From an uncultured Mailhella sp. (lineage in GTDB: Bacteria; Desulfobacterota; Desulfovibrionia; Desulfovibrionales; Desulfovibrionaceae): DNA of 64,000 bases. Positions within the stretch are counted from its first letter, which is position 1. The number at the start of each line of letters is the position of its first letter. Shown piece by piece: positions 18,265-26,775 of the stretch. A program made the position numbers and the translations under genes. The notes under the pieces were generated by a model. It made no database searches. It was given only the letters and a program-made list of their open reading frames with translations, and had not been told where the DNA came from. The stretch covers positions 248,001 to 312,000 of the forward strand of contig NZ_CALUYL010000001.1 in NCBI RefSeq assembly GCF_944324995.1. The letters run 5' to 3'.

Positions 18265-18864
18265 TCAGTCGGCCTTTGCCGGATAGCCCACGGGCTGAAT
18301 CATGTACACCTTCCAGCCCTCCGGCAGCGGCAGCTTTCCGTCCAGCCGGTTCGTCTCCTGCGCCTTCATCACGTTGGCGAGCCCCGCCGAGGCGCAGTAG
18401 AGCGCCACGTTCTCGTACATGGAGCCGACGTGAAACGGCGAGTAGCGGTCGCTCTCCTTGGCCGCATGCAGCAGCACCAGCGGCGCGCCGTTGGCGTAGA
18501 GCTTCAGGTAGTCGCCTGCAAGCACCTGCTCCAGCGCGTTCTTCGCGGCGTTGTAGCGGTACACGCCGTCGGGCAGAACGGCGTACACGGCAATGAGCTG
18601 ACGGTTCATGGCCGTGGGCACGGTGAGTCTGCCGTCCTCGCGGTTCACGCCGCAGGCCGCCCAGAGAATGTTCGACACTTCCTGCATCGGCAGCGGACGA
18701 CTGTCGAACTTCCGCTCCACATGCCTCTTTGCCAACGATTCCAGCAGGGAAAGCCCGCCCTGCTTCTGCGGCGCGGGCAGTTCCACCATCTGCGCAAGCG
18801 CAGGCGCAGGCGCTGCCAGAGCCGCGCAGCACAACGCGCCGAGCACAAGTTTCTTCATGTTCAT
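18265..18864 (-). CDS. Exported nitroreductase-like (SagB-type) protein
   Basis: 199 residues. Sec signal peptide MNMKKLVLGALCCAALA...ALAQ, then a nitroreductase-fold domain: HVERKFDSRPLPMQEVSNIL, AMNRQLIAVYAVL, GVYRYNAAKNALEQVLAGD and a C-terminal PEGWKVYMIQPVGYP. Members bind FMN and reduce nitro compounds or quinones, or act as SagB-like dehydrogenases. The family is usually cytoplasmic, so a periplasmic copy is of note. AAGGAG lies seven bases before ATG at 18864. It converges on the upstream operon and is monocistronic. The substrate is unknown. Confidence 0.8.
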   Translation of the reverse strand: MNMKKLVLGALCCAALAAPAPALAQMVELPAPQKQGGLSLLESLAKRHVERKFDSRPLPMQEVSNILWAACGVNREDGRLTVPTAMNRQLIAVYAVLPDGVYRYNAAKNALEQVLAGDYLKLYANGAPLVLLHAAKESDRYSPFHVGSMYENVALYCASAGLANVMKAQETNRLDGKLPLPEGWKVYMIQPVGYPAKAD

Positions 18865-19118
18865 CGCTCACTCCTTTGTCGCCGTCTTTCGCCCGGCCGC
18901 GAGAACCCGGCCGCGCACGGGACTGTTTCAAGACCTGCCGAAAGTCTAGCAGAAACGCCTGCGCCCGTCCCGCCCTTTTCCGCCCCGGGGCTTCCGGGCT
19001 CCGCCCGGCCTGCGCGACGGCCCCTTCCCTTCATTGACGGGCGACGGAAGGGAATGATACTCTGAAAAAAATTTCGCGTTTTCTCCTCATGCTCCGGGAA
19101 AACGCGCGGAGAGCATAC

Positions 19119-19355
19119 ATGCAGCATAAAGAACTTGTGGAATTCATCGCCAAGTCGCTGGTGGACAACCCCGATCAGGTGACCGTGCGCGAAACCGAAG
19201 GCGAACAGGCCTCCACGCTGGAACTTTCCGTGGCCAGAGACGACCTCGGCAAGATCATCGGCAAGCAGGGCCGCACGGCCCGCGCCATCCGCACCCTTCT
19301 GGGCGCGGTTTCCGCCAAAACCAAAAAGCGCGTCGTTTTGGAAATTCTCGAATAA
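19119..19355 (+). CDS. khpA: KH-domain RNA-binding protein (KhpA/YlqC)
   Basis: 78 residues, the usual family length. A single KH domain with the GxxG loop [18 protein letters not shown] binds single-stranded RNA. It opens the classical KH-rimM-trmD-rplS block and is coupled to rimM by TAATG. In most relatives rpsP (and often ffh) comes directly before it; here the preceding gene is the divergently oriented nitroreductase gene, so the block starts with khpA. I chose the ATG at 19119 because the frame further upstream reads non-conserved sequence. Confidence 0.9.
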   Translation: MQHKELVEFIAKSLVDNPDQVTVRETEGEQASTLELSVARDDLGKIIGKQGRTARAIRTLLGAVSAKTKKRVVLEILE

Positions 19356-19960
19356 TGCCTGCTTCTTCTCTCGTAGTTCTGGGGCGACTCGCCAAGCCCC
19401 ACGGCGTCAAGGGCGACATCCGCGTGGACTACTACGCCGATTCCGCGGACCTTCTGGACAAGCCTCTCATGCTGCGCGCCGGACGCTTCGCCCCGCGCCC
19501 CATCCGCGTGCGCGACTGGCATCTGTGGAAGGATCAGCTCATTCTCGGCATCGAGGGCTGCAACGACCGCTCCGCCGCCGAACAGCTGCGCGGTCAGGAA
19601 CTGCTCATCGACGCCTCCTTCCTGCCGGAACCCGAAGAGGACGAGCCCTATCTGCGCGACCTCATCGGTCTTTCCGTGCGCCTTGAAGACGGCACGACTG
19701 TGGGCGAACTGGAAGACGTGGATTTCCCCGCCGGTCAGGAAATGTGGGGCATCCGCGCGCCGGAAGAGAGCGGCGGCTACGAAATACTCTTCCCCGCCGT
19801 GCCTGAATTCGTGCGCGACATCGATCTTTCCGCGGGCACGGCCACCATTGCCCCGCCGGAAGGCCTGCTCGACCTGTACCGCGAAGGCGCAGCCTCGCTT
19901 GCTCCCGACGACGGGCAGGACGAACAGGACGCGGAAGAAGGCTCCGCCCGCAAGGCATAA
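19355..19960 (+). CDS. rimM: Ribosome maturation factor RimM
   Basis: 201 residues. The N-terminal RimM domain starts LVVLGRLAKPHGVKGDIRVD and the PRC-barrel follows (YLRDLIGLSVRLEDG, WGIRAPEESGGYEILFPAV). It binds S19 and helps 16S rRNA processing of the 30S subunit. The last 30 or so residues are an acidic low-complexity tail. The start overlaps the khpA stop by one base and trmD begins 6 bp after the stop. Confidence 0.95.
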   Translation: MPASSLVVLGRLAKPHGVKGDIRVDYYADSADLLDKPLMLRAGRFAPRPIRVRDWHLWKDQLILGIEGCNDRSAAEQLRGQELLIDASFLPEPEEDEPYLRDLIGLSVRLEDGTTVGELEDVDFPAGQEMWGIRAPEESGGYEILFPAVPEFVRDIDLSAGTATIAPPEGLLDLYREGAASLAPDDGQDEQDAEEGSARKA

Positions 19961-19966
19961 TCCGTC

Positions 19967-21283
19967 ATGCGCTACAATCTCGTCACTCTTTTTCCCGAGT
20001 GGTTCGACTCGCCCCTTTCCAGCGGTCTCATGGAAAAGGCGCGCGAGGCGGGCATTGTGGAATTTTCCTTTGCCAACCCGCGCGACAAGTCCACGGACCG
20101 GCATCACTCCGTGGACGACCGCCCCTACGGCGGCGGCCCGGGCATGGTGCTCATGCTCGATCCGCTGGTGCGCACGCTGCGCGAACTCGCTCCCTGCAAC
20201 GGCAGAAAGGGAAGACTCATCGCCCTCACTCCGGCCGGACGCCCCTTCACGCAGGACTTTGCCCGCGAGCTCGCCAAAGAAGAGGAAATCACCCTCGTGT
20301 GCGGCCGCTACGAAGGCTTCGACGCCCGCCTCTTCGATCTTCTCCCCGTGGAGCCCGTGTGCGTGGGCGAAGCCGTGCTCAACGGCGGCGAAGCCGCGGC
20401 GCTCGCCGTCATCGAGGCCACGGCCAGACTCCAGCCCGGATTCATGGGCAAGGACGAGTCCGGCGACGAAGAGAGTTTCAGCAACGGCCTTCTGGAATAT
20501 CCGCAGTACACGCGGCCGGACGAATTCGAGGGCCTTCGCGTGCCCGAAGTGCTTGAAGGCGGCAATCACGCGCTCATCGCCGCGTGGCGACGCGAACAGT
20601 CGGTGCTCGCCACGGCAAAACACCGTCCGGATCTGCTCGATCACGCCGTGCTCACCCATCACGACAGGGAGGTTCTGCGCGCCGCGCCCCGCTTCCGTCC
20701 GGGAAAAAACCTGCATGTGGCCCTGCTGCATCACCCCGTGCGATTAAAAGATCGGAAAACGGGCACAACCTCTTTGACAAACCTCGACATTCACGATATA
20801 GCACGAATTTCCCGCACCTATGGGATCAGTGGATTCTTCGTGGTCACGCCGCTGGAGGATCAGCGCAGACTCTTGGCAACACTGCTCTCTCATTGGACGG
20901 AAGGGCCGGGGCTGTCGTTCAATCCCGACAGAGCCGAAGCCCTTCGACTGGTCAGGCCCGAGGAATCTCTGGAAAGCGCGATTGCGACGTTGACAACCGA
21001 TCGCGGCCTGCCGCCCTTTGTGGTCGGCACCAGTGCCCAGCCTGTCCTAGATAAAAAACACCGGGAACGCCGGCCCGCGACCACGTTCGACGACGTGCGG
21101 CGCAGGCTTGCGGACAGGCCCGTGCTCCTGCTTCTGGGAACCGGGCATGGCATTGCGCCTGAGGTGTTGGAGCAATGCGACGCCATCCTGCCGCCGCTGC
21201 GCTGGATGGACGAGTACAATCATCTCCCCGTGCGCGCCGCCGCCGCCATCCTTCTGGACAGGCTGCTCGGCGATCGGGGATAA
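19967..21283 (+). CDS. trmD: tRNA (guanine-37-N1)-methyltransferase TrmD with a second SPOUT domain
   Basis: 438 residues, against about 250 for ordinary TrmD. Residues 1 to about 245 are TrmD: MRYNLVTLFPEWFDSPL, HHSVDDRPYGGGPGM, CGRYEGFDAR and the knot motif with EAAALAVIEATARLQPG. From about residue 250 a second SPOUT-like region follows (NLHVALLHHPVRLKDRKTG, NLDIHDIARISRTYGISGF, PVLLLLGTGHGIAPEV), matching the RNA-methyltransferase domain that exists as a separate protein in other bacteria (Methyltrans_RNA/TM1570-like). The first half makes m1G37 in tRNA; the target of the second is unknown. The reading frame through the junction is uninterrupted. Confidence 0.92.
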   Translation: MRYNLVTLFPEWFDSPLSSGLMEKAREAGIVEFSFANPRDKSTDRHHSVDDRPYGGGPGMVLMLDPLVRTLRELAPCNGRKGRLIALTPAGRPFTQDFARELAKEEEITLVCGRYEGFDARLFDLLPVEPVCVGEAVLNGGEAAALAVIEATARLQPGFMGKDESGDEESFSNGLLEYPQYTRPDEFEGLRVPEVLEGGNHALIAAWRREQSVLATAKHRPDLLDHAVLTHHDREVLRAAPRFRPGKNLHVALLHHPVRLKDRKTGTTSLTNLDIHDIARISRTYGISGFFVVTPLEDQRRLLATLLSHWTEGPGLSFNPDRAEALRLVRPEESLESAIATLTTDRGLPPFVVGTSAQPVLDKKHRERRPATTFDDVRRRLADRPVLLLLGTGHGIAPEVLEQCDAILPPLRWMDEYNHLPVRAAAAILLDRLLGDRG

Positions 21284-21313
21284 ACACCATTTTTCCTCAA
21301 GGAGAGTCCCCCT

Positions 21314-21661
21314 ATGGATATCATCAAGCAGATTGAACGCGAACACATGCGTATGGACATTCCGTCCTTCAAGCCCGGCGACGCCGTCAAGGTGTACCTG
21401 CGCATCGTCGAAGGTGAAAAGGAACGCATCCAGATGTTCCAGGGCAACGTCATCCGTGTTCAGCGCGGCACCACCGGCGCCACCTTCACCGTCCGCAAGA
21501 TTTCCGACGGCGTGGGCGTGGAACGCATTCTTCCCATGCACTCCCCCTTCATCGACCACATCGAAGTGGTGACCGAAGGCCGCGTGCGTCGTTCCCGTCT
21601 GTACTACCTGCGCGAACTGCGCGGCAAGGCTGCCCGCATCAAGCCCCGCAACCGCTACTAA
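21314..21661 (+). CDS. rplS: Ribosomal protein bL19
   Basis: 115 residues, the standard length. [23 protein letters not shown] and [23 protein letters not shown] are typical bL19 segments, and [10 protein letters not shown] is the C-terminal signature. It sits at the 30S-50S interface. AAGGAGAG precedes ATG by eight bases. It is the last gene of the khpA-rimM-trmD-rplS unit, followed by a terminator hairpin. Confidence 0.97.
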   Translation: MDIIKQIEREHMRMDIPSFKPGDAVKVYLRIVEGEKERIQMFQGNVIRVQRGTTGATFTVRKISDGVGVERILPMHSPFIDHIEVVTEGRVRRSRLYYLRELRGKAARIKPRNRY

Positions 21662-21700
21662 GATTCCGGTCCGGCGCTGCCCGGGCCCTTCTTTCGAGCA

Positions 21701-21739
21701 GACAAATCCCCTTCCGGTTTTCCGGCAGGGGATTTTGTC
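21701..21739 (+). terminator. Terminator after rplS
   Basis: TCCCCTTCCGG (21707-21717) pairs with CCGGCAGGGGA (21722-21732) with one mismatch around a TTTT loop; TTTTGTCT follows. The arms extend through GACAAA/TTTGTC. It separates the ribosomal block from rnhB. Confidence 0.75.
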
Positions 21740-21908
21740 TATCGGGCGACCGGCATTTCCCGGTCGATGAAAAAATGCGGCGCTTCTTCCCGGACGCCGT
21801 TCGATTTTCCGTGCATTCCCACTTTTGTTTTGCCGAAAAACTCCGTATCTTCGGCACACCGCCGCAGAAGCCCGTGTTCTGCGGTCCATTTTCTTTTTCA
21901 GGTGAATC

Positions 21909-22610
21909 ATGGCCAGACCCCGCAAAAAAGCCGTTATTGAACAGGGCATGCTCTTCAGCGCCCCGGATACCCGGCAACTGCTCACCGCCGGAACCGACGA
22001 AGCCGGAAGAGGCTGTCTTGCCGGGCCCGTGGTGGCCGGCGCCGTCATTTTCGCCGACGGCTTCGACCTCATGGGACTGGACGATTCCAAAGTGCTCAAG
22101 GCCGAAGAGCGCGACCGCCTCGCCGAAGAAATCCGCAGTCTTGCCGTGGGCTGGGGCATAGGACTCGCCTGGATGAACGAAATTTCGCGCATCAACATTC
22201 TTCAGGCCTCGCTCATGGCCATGACCCGCGCCGTGGCCGCCATGCGCGTGCGCATGCACGCCAAAGGAGAAAACGTGCCCGCGCGCCTGCTCATCGACGG
22301 CACGCAGATCATTCCGCCGCTCTACTTCCGTCAGTTCGGCATCCCTCTGCCCGAGCAGGAAGCCGTGGTGGACGGCGACGCCAAGGTGCCTTCCATTTCC
22401 GCGGCGTCCGTGCTGGCCAAGACCTTCCGCGACGAGCTCATGACGAAATTCGACGCGCGCTGGCCGGAATACGGCTTTGCAAGACACAAGGGCTACGGTA
22501 CCAGGGAGCACAAGGAAGCCCTGAAAAAATACGGCCCCTGCCCCCTGCATCGCCTCGATTTTCGGGGCGTGCTGCCGCCGAAAGTGCAGGAACAGGGCTG
22601 GCTGTGCTGA
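21909..22610 (+). CDS. rnhB: Ribonuclease HII
   Basis: 233 residues. RNase HII motifs: TAGTDEAGRGCLAGPVVAGAV with the first catalytic Asp-Glu, LDDSKVLKAEERDRLAEEI, and DGDAKVPSISAASVLAK plus the C-terminal RHKGYGTREHKEAL. It removes ribonucleotides and RNA primers from DNA. The N-terminus carries a short basic stretch (MARPRKKAVIEQG). The stop overlaps the GTG start of yraN by seven bases. Confidence 0.95.
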   Translation: MARPRKKAVIEQGMLFSAPDTRQLLTAGTDEAGRGCLAGPVVAGAVIFADGFDLMGLDDSKVLKAEERDRLAEEIRSLAVGWGIGLAWMNEISRINILQASLMAMTRAVAAMRVRMHAKGENVPARLLIDGTQIIPPLYFRQFGIPLPEQEAVVDGDAKVPSISAASVLAKTFRDELMTKFDARWPEYGFARHKGYGTREHKEALKKYGPCPLHRLDFRGVLPPKVQEQGWLC

Positions 22611-23065
22611 ATCCCTTCCGCAGGGTACAGGGAGAACGCGCCCGCGCGCCGCATAGCAAGGCGGGCACAGGCGCGGTCGGCGAAGAGCGCGCCGCAACAA
22701 TGCTTTGCGGCATGGGCTGGCGCATTCTGGCCCGCAACTGGCGCAGCGGACATCTGGAGCTCGACATTGTGGCGCAGGAAGGCGACACGCTCGTGTTCGT
22801 GGAAGTGAAAACGCGCGATGCATACGGCATGCAGCGCCCCTACGAAGCGCTTACCGCCGTCAAAAAGGAACGGCTGCTGCGCGCCGCGCAGGCGTGGCTT
22901 GCCGAACACGACGCCTGGAACAGGCCCTGCCGCTTCGACCTCGTGTGCGTGGCGGCCCGGTCGGGAACCTACCAAACGGAGCTGATACGAAATGTCATCG
23001 AATTCGCAGATATCGGAACCCGGCACGCTGTGGGTGGTGGGAACGCCTCTTGGCAACCCTGGTGA
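22604..23065 (+). CDS. yraN: YraN/UPF0102 family endonuclease-like protein
   Basis: 153 residues with a PD-(D/E)XK-type fold: GAVGEERAATMLCGMGWRIL, then GHLELDIVAQEGDTLVFVEVKTR with the Asp and the E-x-K catalytic-type residues, then FDLVCV. The function in bacteria is not settled (nuclease or Holliday-junction-related proposals). The first 22 residues precede the usual start of the family. It begins with GTG inside the end of rnhB and its last 74 bases overlap the start of rsmI, which is an unusually long overlap. Confidence 0.85.
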   Translation: MLNPFRRVQGERARAPHSKAGTGAVGEERAATMLCGMGWRILARNWRSGHLELDIVAQEGDTLVFVEVKTRDAYGMQRPYEALTAVKKERLLRAAQAWLAEHDAWNRPCRFDLVCVAARSGTYQTELIRNVIEFADIGTRHAVGGGNASWQPW

Positions 23066-23840
23066 TCTTTCTCCCCGGGCCCGGGCCTGCCTCGAAGCGG
23101 CGGACCTCGTGCTCGCCGAAGACACCAAGCGTGAAGGCCTCGCCTGCGCCCGCTGGGGCGTCAACGTGCGCCGCTTCATCAGCTATCACGACCACAACGA
23201 AAAGGAAAAGGCGGCCTCCGTGCTGGAACTTCTGCGCGAAGGGAAAAACATCGCGCTCATTTCCGACGCGGGCATGCCCGTCATGGCCGATCCCGGCTAC
23301 GTGGTCATCCGCGCCTGCCGCGAAGCCGGACTTCCGGTTTCCGTCATTCCCGGGCCGTGCGCGCCGGTCACGGCGCTGGCCGGTTCCGGCATTCCGCCGC
23401 AGCCCTTCGTGTTTTTCGGCTTTCTGCCGCGCAAGCGCTCCGATCAGGAAAACACGCTCTCGCCCTACGCCACCATTCCGGCCACGCTGGTGTTCTTCGA
23501 GCGCAAGGACAGGCTTGAAGAAACCCTGAAAAACGCCCTGGCCCTGCTCGGCCCGCGCGAAGTGTGCGTAGCCCGCGAACTCACCAAGACGCACGAAGAG
23601 TATCTGCGCTTCCGCCTCGAAAATCTGCCCGATCTTTCGGGCATTCTCGGCGAAGTGACCGTGGTCGTCGGCCCGCCCGAAGGCAACGCCCGCAGCAGCC
23701 GGGAAGAAATTCTCGCGCTCATCCGCGAAGAGCTTCCGCTCGGCGGCGCGCCCCGCGCCGTGGCCCGCCGCGTGCAGTCCCGCGCCCGGGGCTGGACCAC
23801 CGGCGAAATCTACGCGCTCATTTCCGGCATGAAAAACTGA
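22992..23840 (+). CDS. rsmI: 16S rRNA (cytidine-1402-2'-O)-methyltransferase RsmI
   Basis: 282 residues. The tetrapyrrole-methylase fold opens with GTLWVVGTPLGNPGDLSPRA, then AEDTKREGL, SDAGMPVMADPG, and the SAM-site VIPGPCAPVTALAGSG. CVARELTKTHEE is typical of RsmI. It 2'-O-methylates C1402 in the decoding centre. ATG at 22992 lies within yraN; the segment before GTLWVVG is short and normal, so the overlap is needed to retain a proper RsmI N-terminus. Confidence 0.95.
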   Translation: MSSNSQISEPGTLWVVGTPLGNPGDLSPRARACLEAADLVLAEDTKREGLACARWGVNVRRFISYHDHNEKEKAASVLELLREGKNIALISDAGMPVMADPGYVVIRACREAGLPVSVIPGPCAPVTALAGSGIPPQPFVFFGFLPRKRSDQENTLSPYATIPATLVFFERKDRLEETLKNALALLGPREVCVARELTKTHEEYLRFRLENLPDLSGILGEVTVVVGPPEGNARSSREEILALIREELPLGGAPRAVARRVQSRARGWTTGEIYALISGMKN

Positions 23841-24039
23841 CGCTCCGAACGTTGAAGCGCGCCTTGCGGGATCTGCGCCGATGTGGCACTCTTGAAAAGC
23901 AAGCATCATGCCGCAATGTTTCCGCTTTTGCGTCGCGCCGTTGCCGGGCCCGCGGCAGAGCGCGGCGCAAAAAAACGCTGCCCACGACCGCGCAGCCGCC
24001 ACGAGGAAAGGCGGACGCGGCCGAATCCGGGAGAAAGTC

Positions 24040-24714
24040 ATGTCCAGCCATGCTTCCGCATCCAGTCTTCGCACCCGCATTCCCGCCCGGGCCTGGACGG
24101 ACATGCTGCACCTTGCCGTGCGTCAGGTCTGCCCGGCCGGCTATCCGCTCATTCTCGAAGGCGACGCCCTCACCGACTTCTACTACATCGAAAAAGGACG
24201 ACTTCTCATCTCCTACGCCTCCCAGAACGGACGCGAACGTTCCATCATCGGCCTTGAGGCGGGCAATCTCTTCAACGTGTCCACGGCGCTGACCGGCTTC
24301 GACAATCCGGATTCGCAGTACCTCTGCAAGGAGGAAACCGTGCTCTGGCGCTTTCCCGGCAGGCTGCTGCTCTCCCCGGACTTCGTGTGCAAATGCCCGG
24401 AGCTCATCATAGAAATCATGCAGTCGCTGGCGAGAAAGAATCTTCAAATGCACGAAACGCTCTCTTACACCGGGCCGGACGCCGCGCTCATCCAGATTGC
24501 CCGCTGGATGCTGCGCGCCGCCGAAAGCCGCGCGTCGGAAAGTTTCCGCCCCGGCGTCACGCAGCAGGAACTCGCCGACAGGCTCGGCATTCATCGGGCC
24601 ACGCTGGTTCGCTGCATCCACACGCTCAAGGAGCGAGGCATCATCAGCCGCTTCACCCGAAACGCGCTCGTCGTCACGGACATGAACGCTCTGCGGGATC
24701 TGGCCGAACAGTAG
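24040..24714 (+). CDS. Crp/Fnr-family transcriptional regulator
   Basis: 224 residues. An N-terminal cyclic-nucleotide-binding fold (YPLILEGDALTDFYYIEKGR) and a C-terminal winged helix (VTQQELADRLGIHRATLVRC) are clear. No N-terminal cysteine cluster of the FNR [4Fe-4S] type is present, so it senses something else, perhaps a small molecule or haem as in HcpR- or CprK-like relatives. ATG at 24040 is chosen for its GGAGAAAG; the frame extends upstream without a conserved sequence. It precedes the Fe-S/FAD oxidoreductase operon by about 430 bp in the same direction and is its likely regulator, by position only. Confidence 0.85.
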   Translation: MSSHASASSLRTRIPARAWTDMLHLAVRQVCPAGYPLILEGDALTDFYYIEKGRLLISYASQNGRERSIIGLEAGNLFNVSTALTGFDNPDSQYLCKEETVLWRFPGRLLLSPDFVCKCPELIIEIMQSLARKNLQMHETLSYTGPDAALIQIARWMLRAAESRASESFRPGVTQQELADRLGIHRATLVRCIHTLKERGIISRFTRNALVVTDMNALRDLAEQ

Positions 24715-25146
24715 CCGCCAGTCAGGAGCTCCGCCGCGCCCCGGGCACGACAAAAATTCGCACAAGCGGAAGAAGTATAAAAACAACAAATAAAATAAGC
24801 AGGATATTTTTTTCAATCCGTGTTTCTGCGCTGCCGAAAAAGCGCTTTTTCCATCCCGCAGCCTTAAAAAATTTCATTTTTCTCAAAAAAACTCATGCTC
24901 ATGGCGCAGATGCGCCATTTTTTTTCCGCGTCATGTGAAAAATAACATTTAACAAATCAGTCAGGAAAAGCTTTTCCCTCCACGCGGCGCGACGTCTGCA
25001 GCGTCGGCCGCACCGCTCCCTGCCGAACCGGCAGGGCGGCGTTTGTTCCCGAGAGCTCCCCGTCTTCCGACGCAGAAGCCCGAAGAACTGTGTTGCGCGA
25101 GCGCCTGCAAAGGCCGGTTCGCGCTTTCAGACAGGAGGATTTTTCC
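24715..25146. other. AT-rich regulatory region before the Fe-S/FAD operon
   Basis: No gene is visible in this gap. It contains a strong hairpin terminator at 24901-24925 and, after it, an AT-rich stretch (24926-24960) in which TGTGA-N6-ACATT at 24935-24950 weakly resembles a Crp-type site. The promoter of the following operon should lie here. GC content drops sharply between 24760 and 24960. Confidence 0.4.
24901..24925 (+). terminator. Rho-independent terminator
   Basis: ATGGCGC-AGAT-GCGCCAT is a perfect 7-bp stem directly followed by eight T. It lies about 190 bases after the Crp/Fnr gene and would end its transcript. Confidence 0.85.
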
Positions 25147-26775
25147 TTGATACGACACATCGACTCCGAAAAATGCACCGGCTGCGGTCAGTGCTTCAAG
25201 TCGTGCAGTCTCGACGTGTTCCGGCTGGACACCCGGCAGACGGAACTCTCTCCCTGCATGGCCGCCTGCCCCGCAGGCACGGACATACGCACATACAATC
25301 ATCTGCTTCAGCAGAACCGCCTTGAAGAGGCCCTGGAAGTGCTCAAAAAGGGCACGCCCTTCCCGGCGCTCACCGGCCGCGTGTGCTTCCATCCCTGCGA
25401 AAGCAAATGCACCCGCGCGTCCATGGACGAAAGCGTGAACATCAACGCGCTGGAACAGTTCCTCGGCGATCTCGACCTTCAGGAGCTGCCCTCCAGACCC
25501 GCCGTGCGTCACCTCTCCCGCGCGGCCGTGGTGGGCTCCGGCCCGGCCGGACTTGCCGCCGCCTGGTATCTGGCTCTTGAAGGCTGGCCCGTCACCGTGT
25601 TCGAGGCGCTGCCCAAGCCCGGCGGCATGCTGCGCTACGGCATTCCCGCCTATCGTCTGCCCGACAGCGTCATCGACGCCCACATCCGCAAGATCGAAGC
25701 CCTGGGCGTGGAATTCTGCTGCAATACGCGCATCGGCGAAGGCTGCAATCTCAATCTGGCCGATCTGCACGATCTCGGCTACCGCGCCGTGCTTCTCGCT
25801 CCGGGCCTCAGCGCCGGCAAGAAGCTTCCGCTTGAAGGCATGGAACTCGAAGGCGTGTTCACCGGCGTGGAATTCCTGCGCGATCTGCGCACGGGCAACG
25901 CGCCTGCCGCCGGACGCCGCGTGTGCGTGGTCGGCGGCGGCAACGTGGCCATCGACGCGGCCATCAGCGCCAAAATGCTCGGCGCCGAAGAAGTTCACAT
26001 GTGCTGCCTCGAAGACCGCGAACACATGCCCGCCTTTGAACACAACATCAAGGACGCCCTCGAACGCGGCGTGACGCTGCATCCCACCCTCGGCCCGGCC
26101 CGCATCGAAGGCAAGATGGGCAAGGCCTGCGCTGTGGAATTTCATGTGTGCACGTCGCTGTTCAACGCCGAAGGCAAGTTCTCTCCCGTGCTCGATGAAA
26201 CGCAGACCGTGCGCATCGAGGCCGATCAGGTCATCTTCGCCATCGGCCAGACCGGCGACTTTGCCGACATCGCCTCCGGCGTGGACATGCGCGGCCCGCG
26301 CATTCTCGTTTCCGGCTCTTCCATGCGCACCAGCCGCGAGGCCGTGTTCGCCGCGGGCGACGCCGTCACCGGCCCCGCCTCGGTCATTCAGGCCATCGTG
26401 GGCGGCCGCGACGCGGCCCACGCCATGAGCCGCGCTTTGAACGGCCTGCTGGTGGAGGACGAAACGCCCGCCTCCCGCCCCGTGGTGGAACACATGCCCA
26501 TAGACAAACTGCCCCATCTGCCCCGCAACGAACGCAGGGCGAACATGAACGGAGGCCTGTTCGACGAAGCCGTTGCCGGCTTCGATCAGCTCGACGCCCA
26601 GGCCGAGGCCATGCGCTGCCTCACCTGCGGCAGCAAGGCTTCCATCCGTTACGGCGACGACTGCATGACCTGCTTCAGCTGCGAACTGCACTGCCCCGCC
26701 GACGCCATCGACGTCCACCCCTTCAAGGAACGTCTTCCCTACACGCTGTACGACGGTGAAGGAGGCCGGATATGA
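25147..26775 (+). CDS. NAD(P)H-dependent FAD oxidoreductase with ferredoxin domains (GltD-like)
   Basis: 542 residues. Layout: an N-terminal 4Fe-4S site (CTGCGQCFKSC), the glutamate-synthase-beta Fe-S domain (CMAACPAGTDIRTYNHL, VCFHPCESKCTR), an FAD Rossmann motif (VVGSGPAGLAAAWYL) followed by PKPGGMLRYGIPAYRLP, an NAD(P) Rossmann motif (VCVVGGGNVAIDAA), and a C-terminal ferredoxin site (CMTCFSCELHCPADAI). It should pass electrons from NAD(P)H to a partner. I prefer the TTG at 25147, which has AGGAGG eight bases upstream and puts the first Fe-S motif near the N-terminus; a GTG at 25090 is the alternative. ATGA overlap with the next flavoprotein gene indicates a complex. No glutamate synthase large subunit is near. 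Confidence 0.85.
   Translation: MIRHIDSEKCTGCGQCFKSCSLDVFRLDTRQTELSPCMAACPAGTDIRTYNHLLQQNRLEEALEVLKKGTPFPALTGRVCFHPCESKCTRASMDESVNINALEQFLGDLDLQELPSRPAVRHLSRAAVVGSGPAGLAAAWYLALEGWPVTVFEALPKPGGMLRYGIPAYRLPDSVIDAHIRKIEALGVEFCCNTRIGEGCNLNLADLHDLGYRAVLLAPGLSAGKKLPLEGMELEGVFTGVEFLRDLRTGNAPAAGRRVCVVGGGNVAIDAAISAKMLGAEEVHMCCLEDREHMPAFEHNIKDALERGVTLHPTLGPARIEGKMGKACAVEFHVCTSLFNAEGKFSPVLDETQTVRIEADQVIFAIGQTGDFADIASGVDMRGPRILVSGSSMRTSREAVFAAGDAVTGPASVIQAIVGGRDAAHAMSRALNGLLVEDETPASRPVVEHMPIDKLPHLPRNERRANMNGGLFDEAVAGFDQLDAQAEAMRCLTCGSKASIRYGDDCMTCFSCELHCPADAIDVHPFKERLPYTLYDGEGGRI

Noticed and set aside
24926..24960. Crp/Fnr-type operator before the Fe-S/FAD operon
   Set aside because: Only one half (TGTGA) is convincing; the second half does not match, so it is mentioned only as a weak resemblance.
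25147..26775. Glutamate synthase small subunit
   Set aside because: The layout has extra N- and C-terminal ferredoxin sites, and there is no large subunit nearby; the partner is the overlapping FrdA-like gene.
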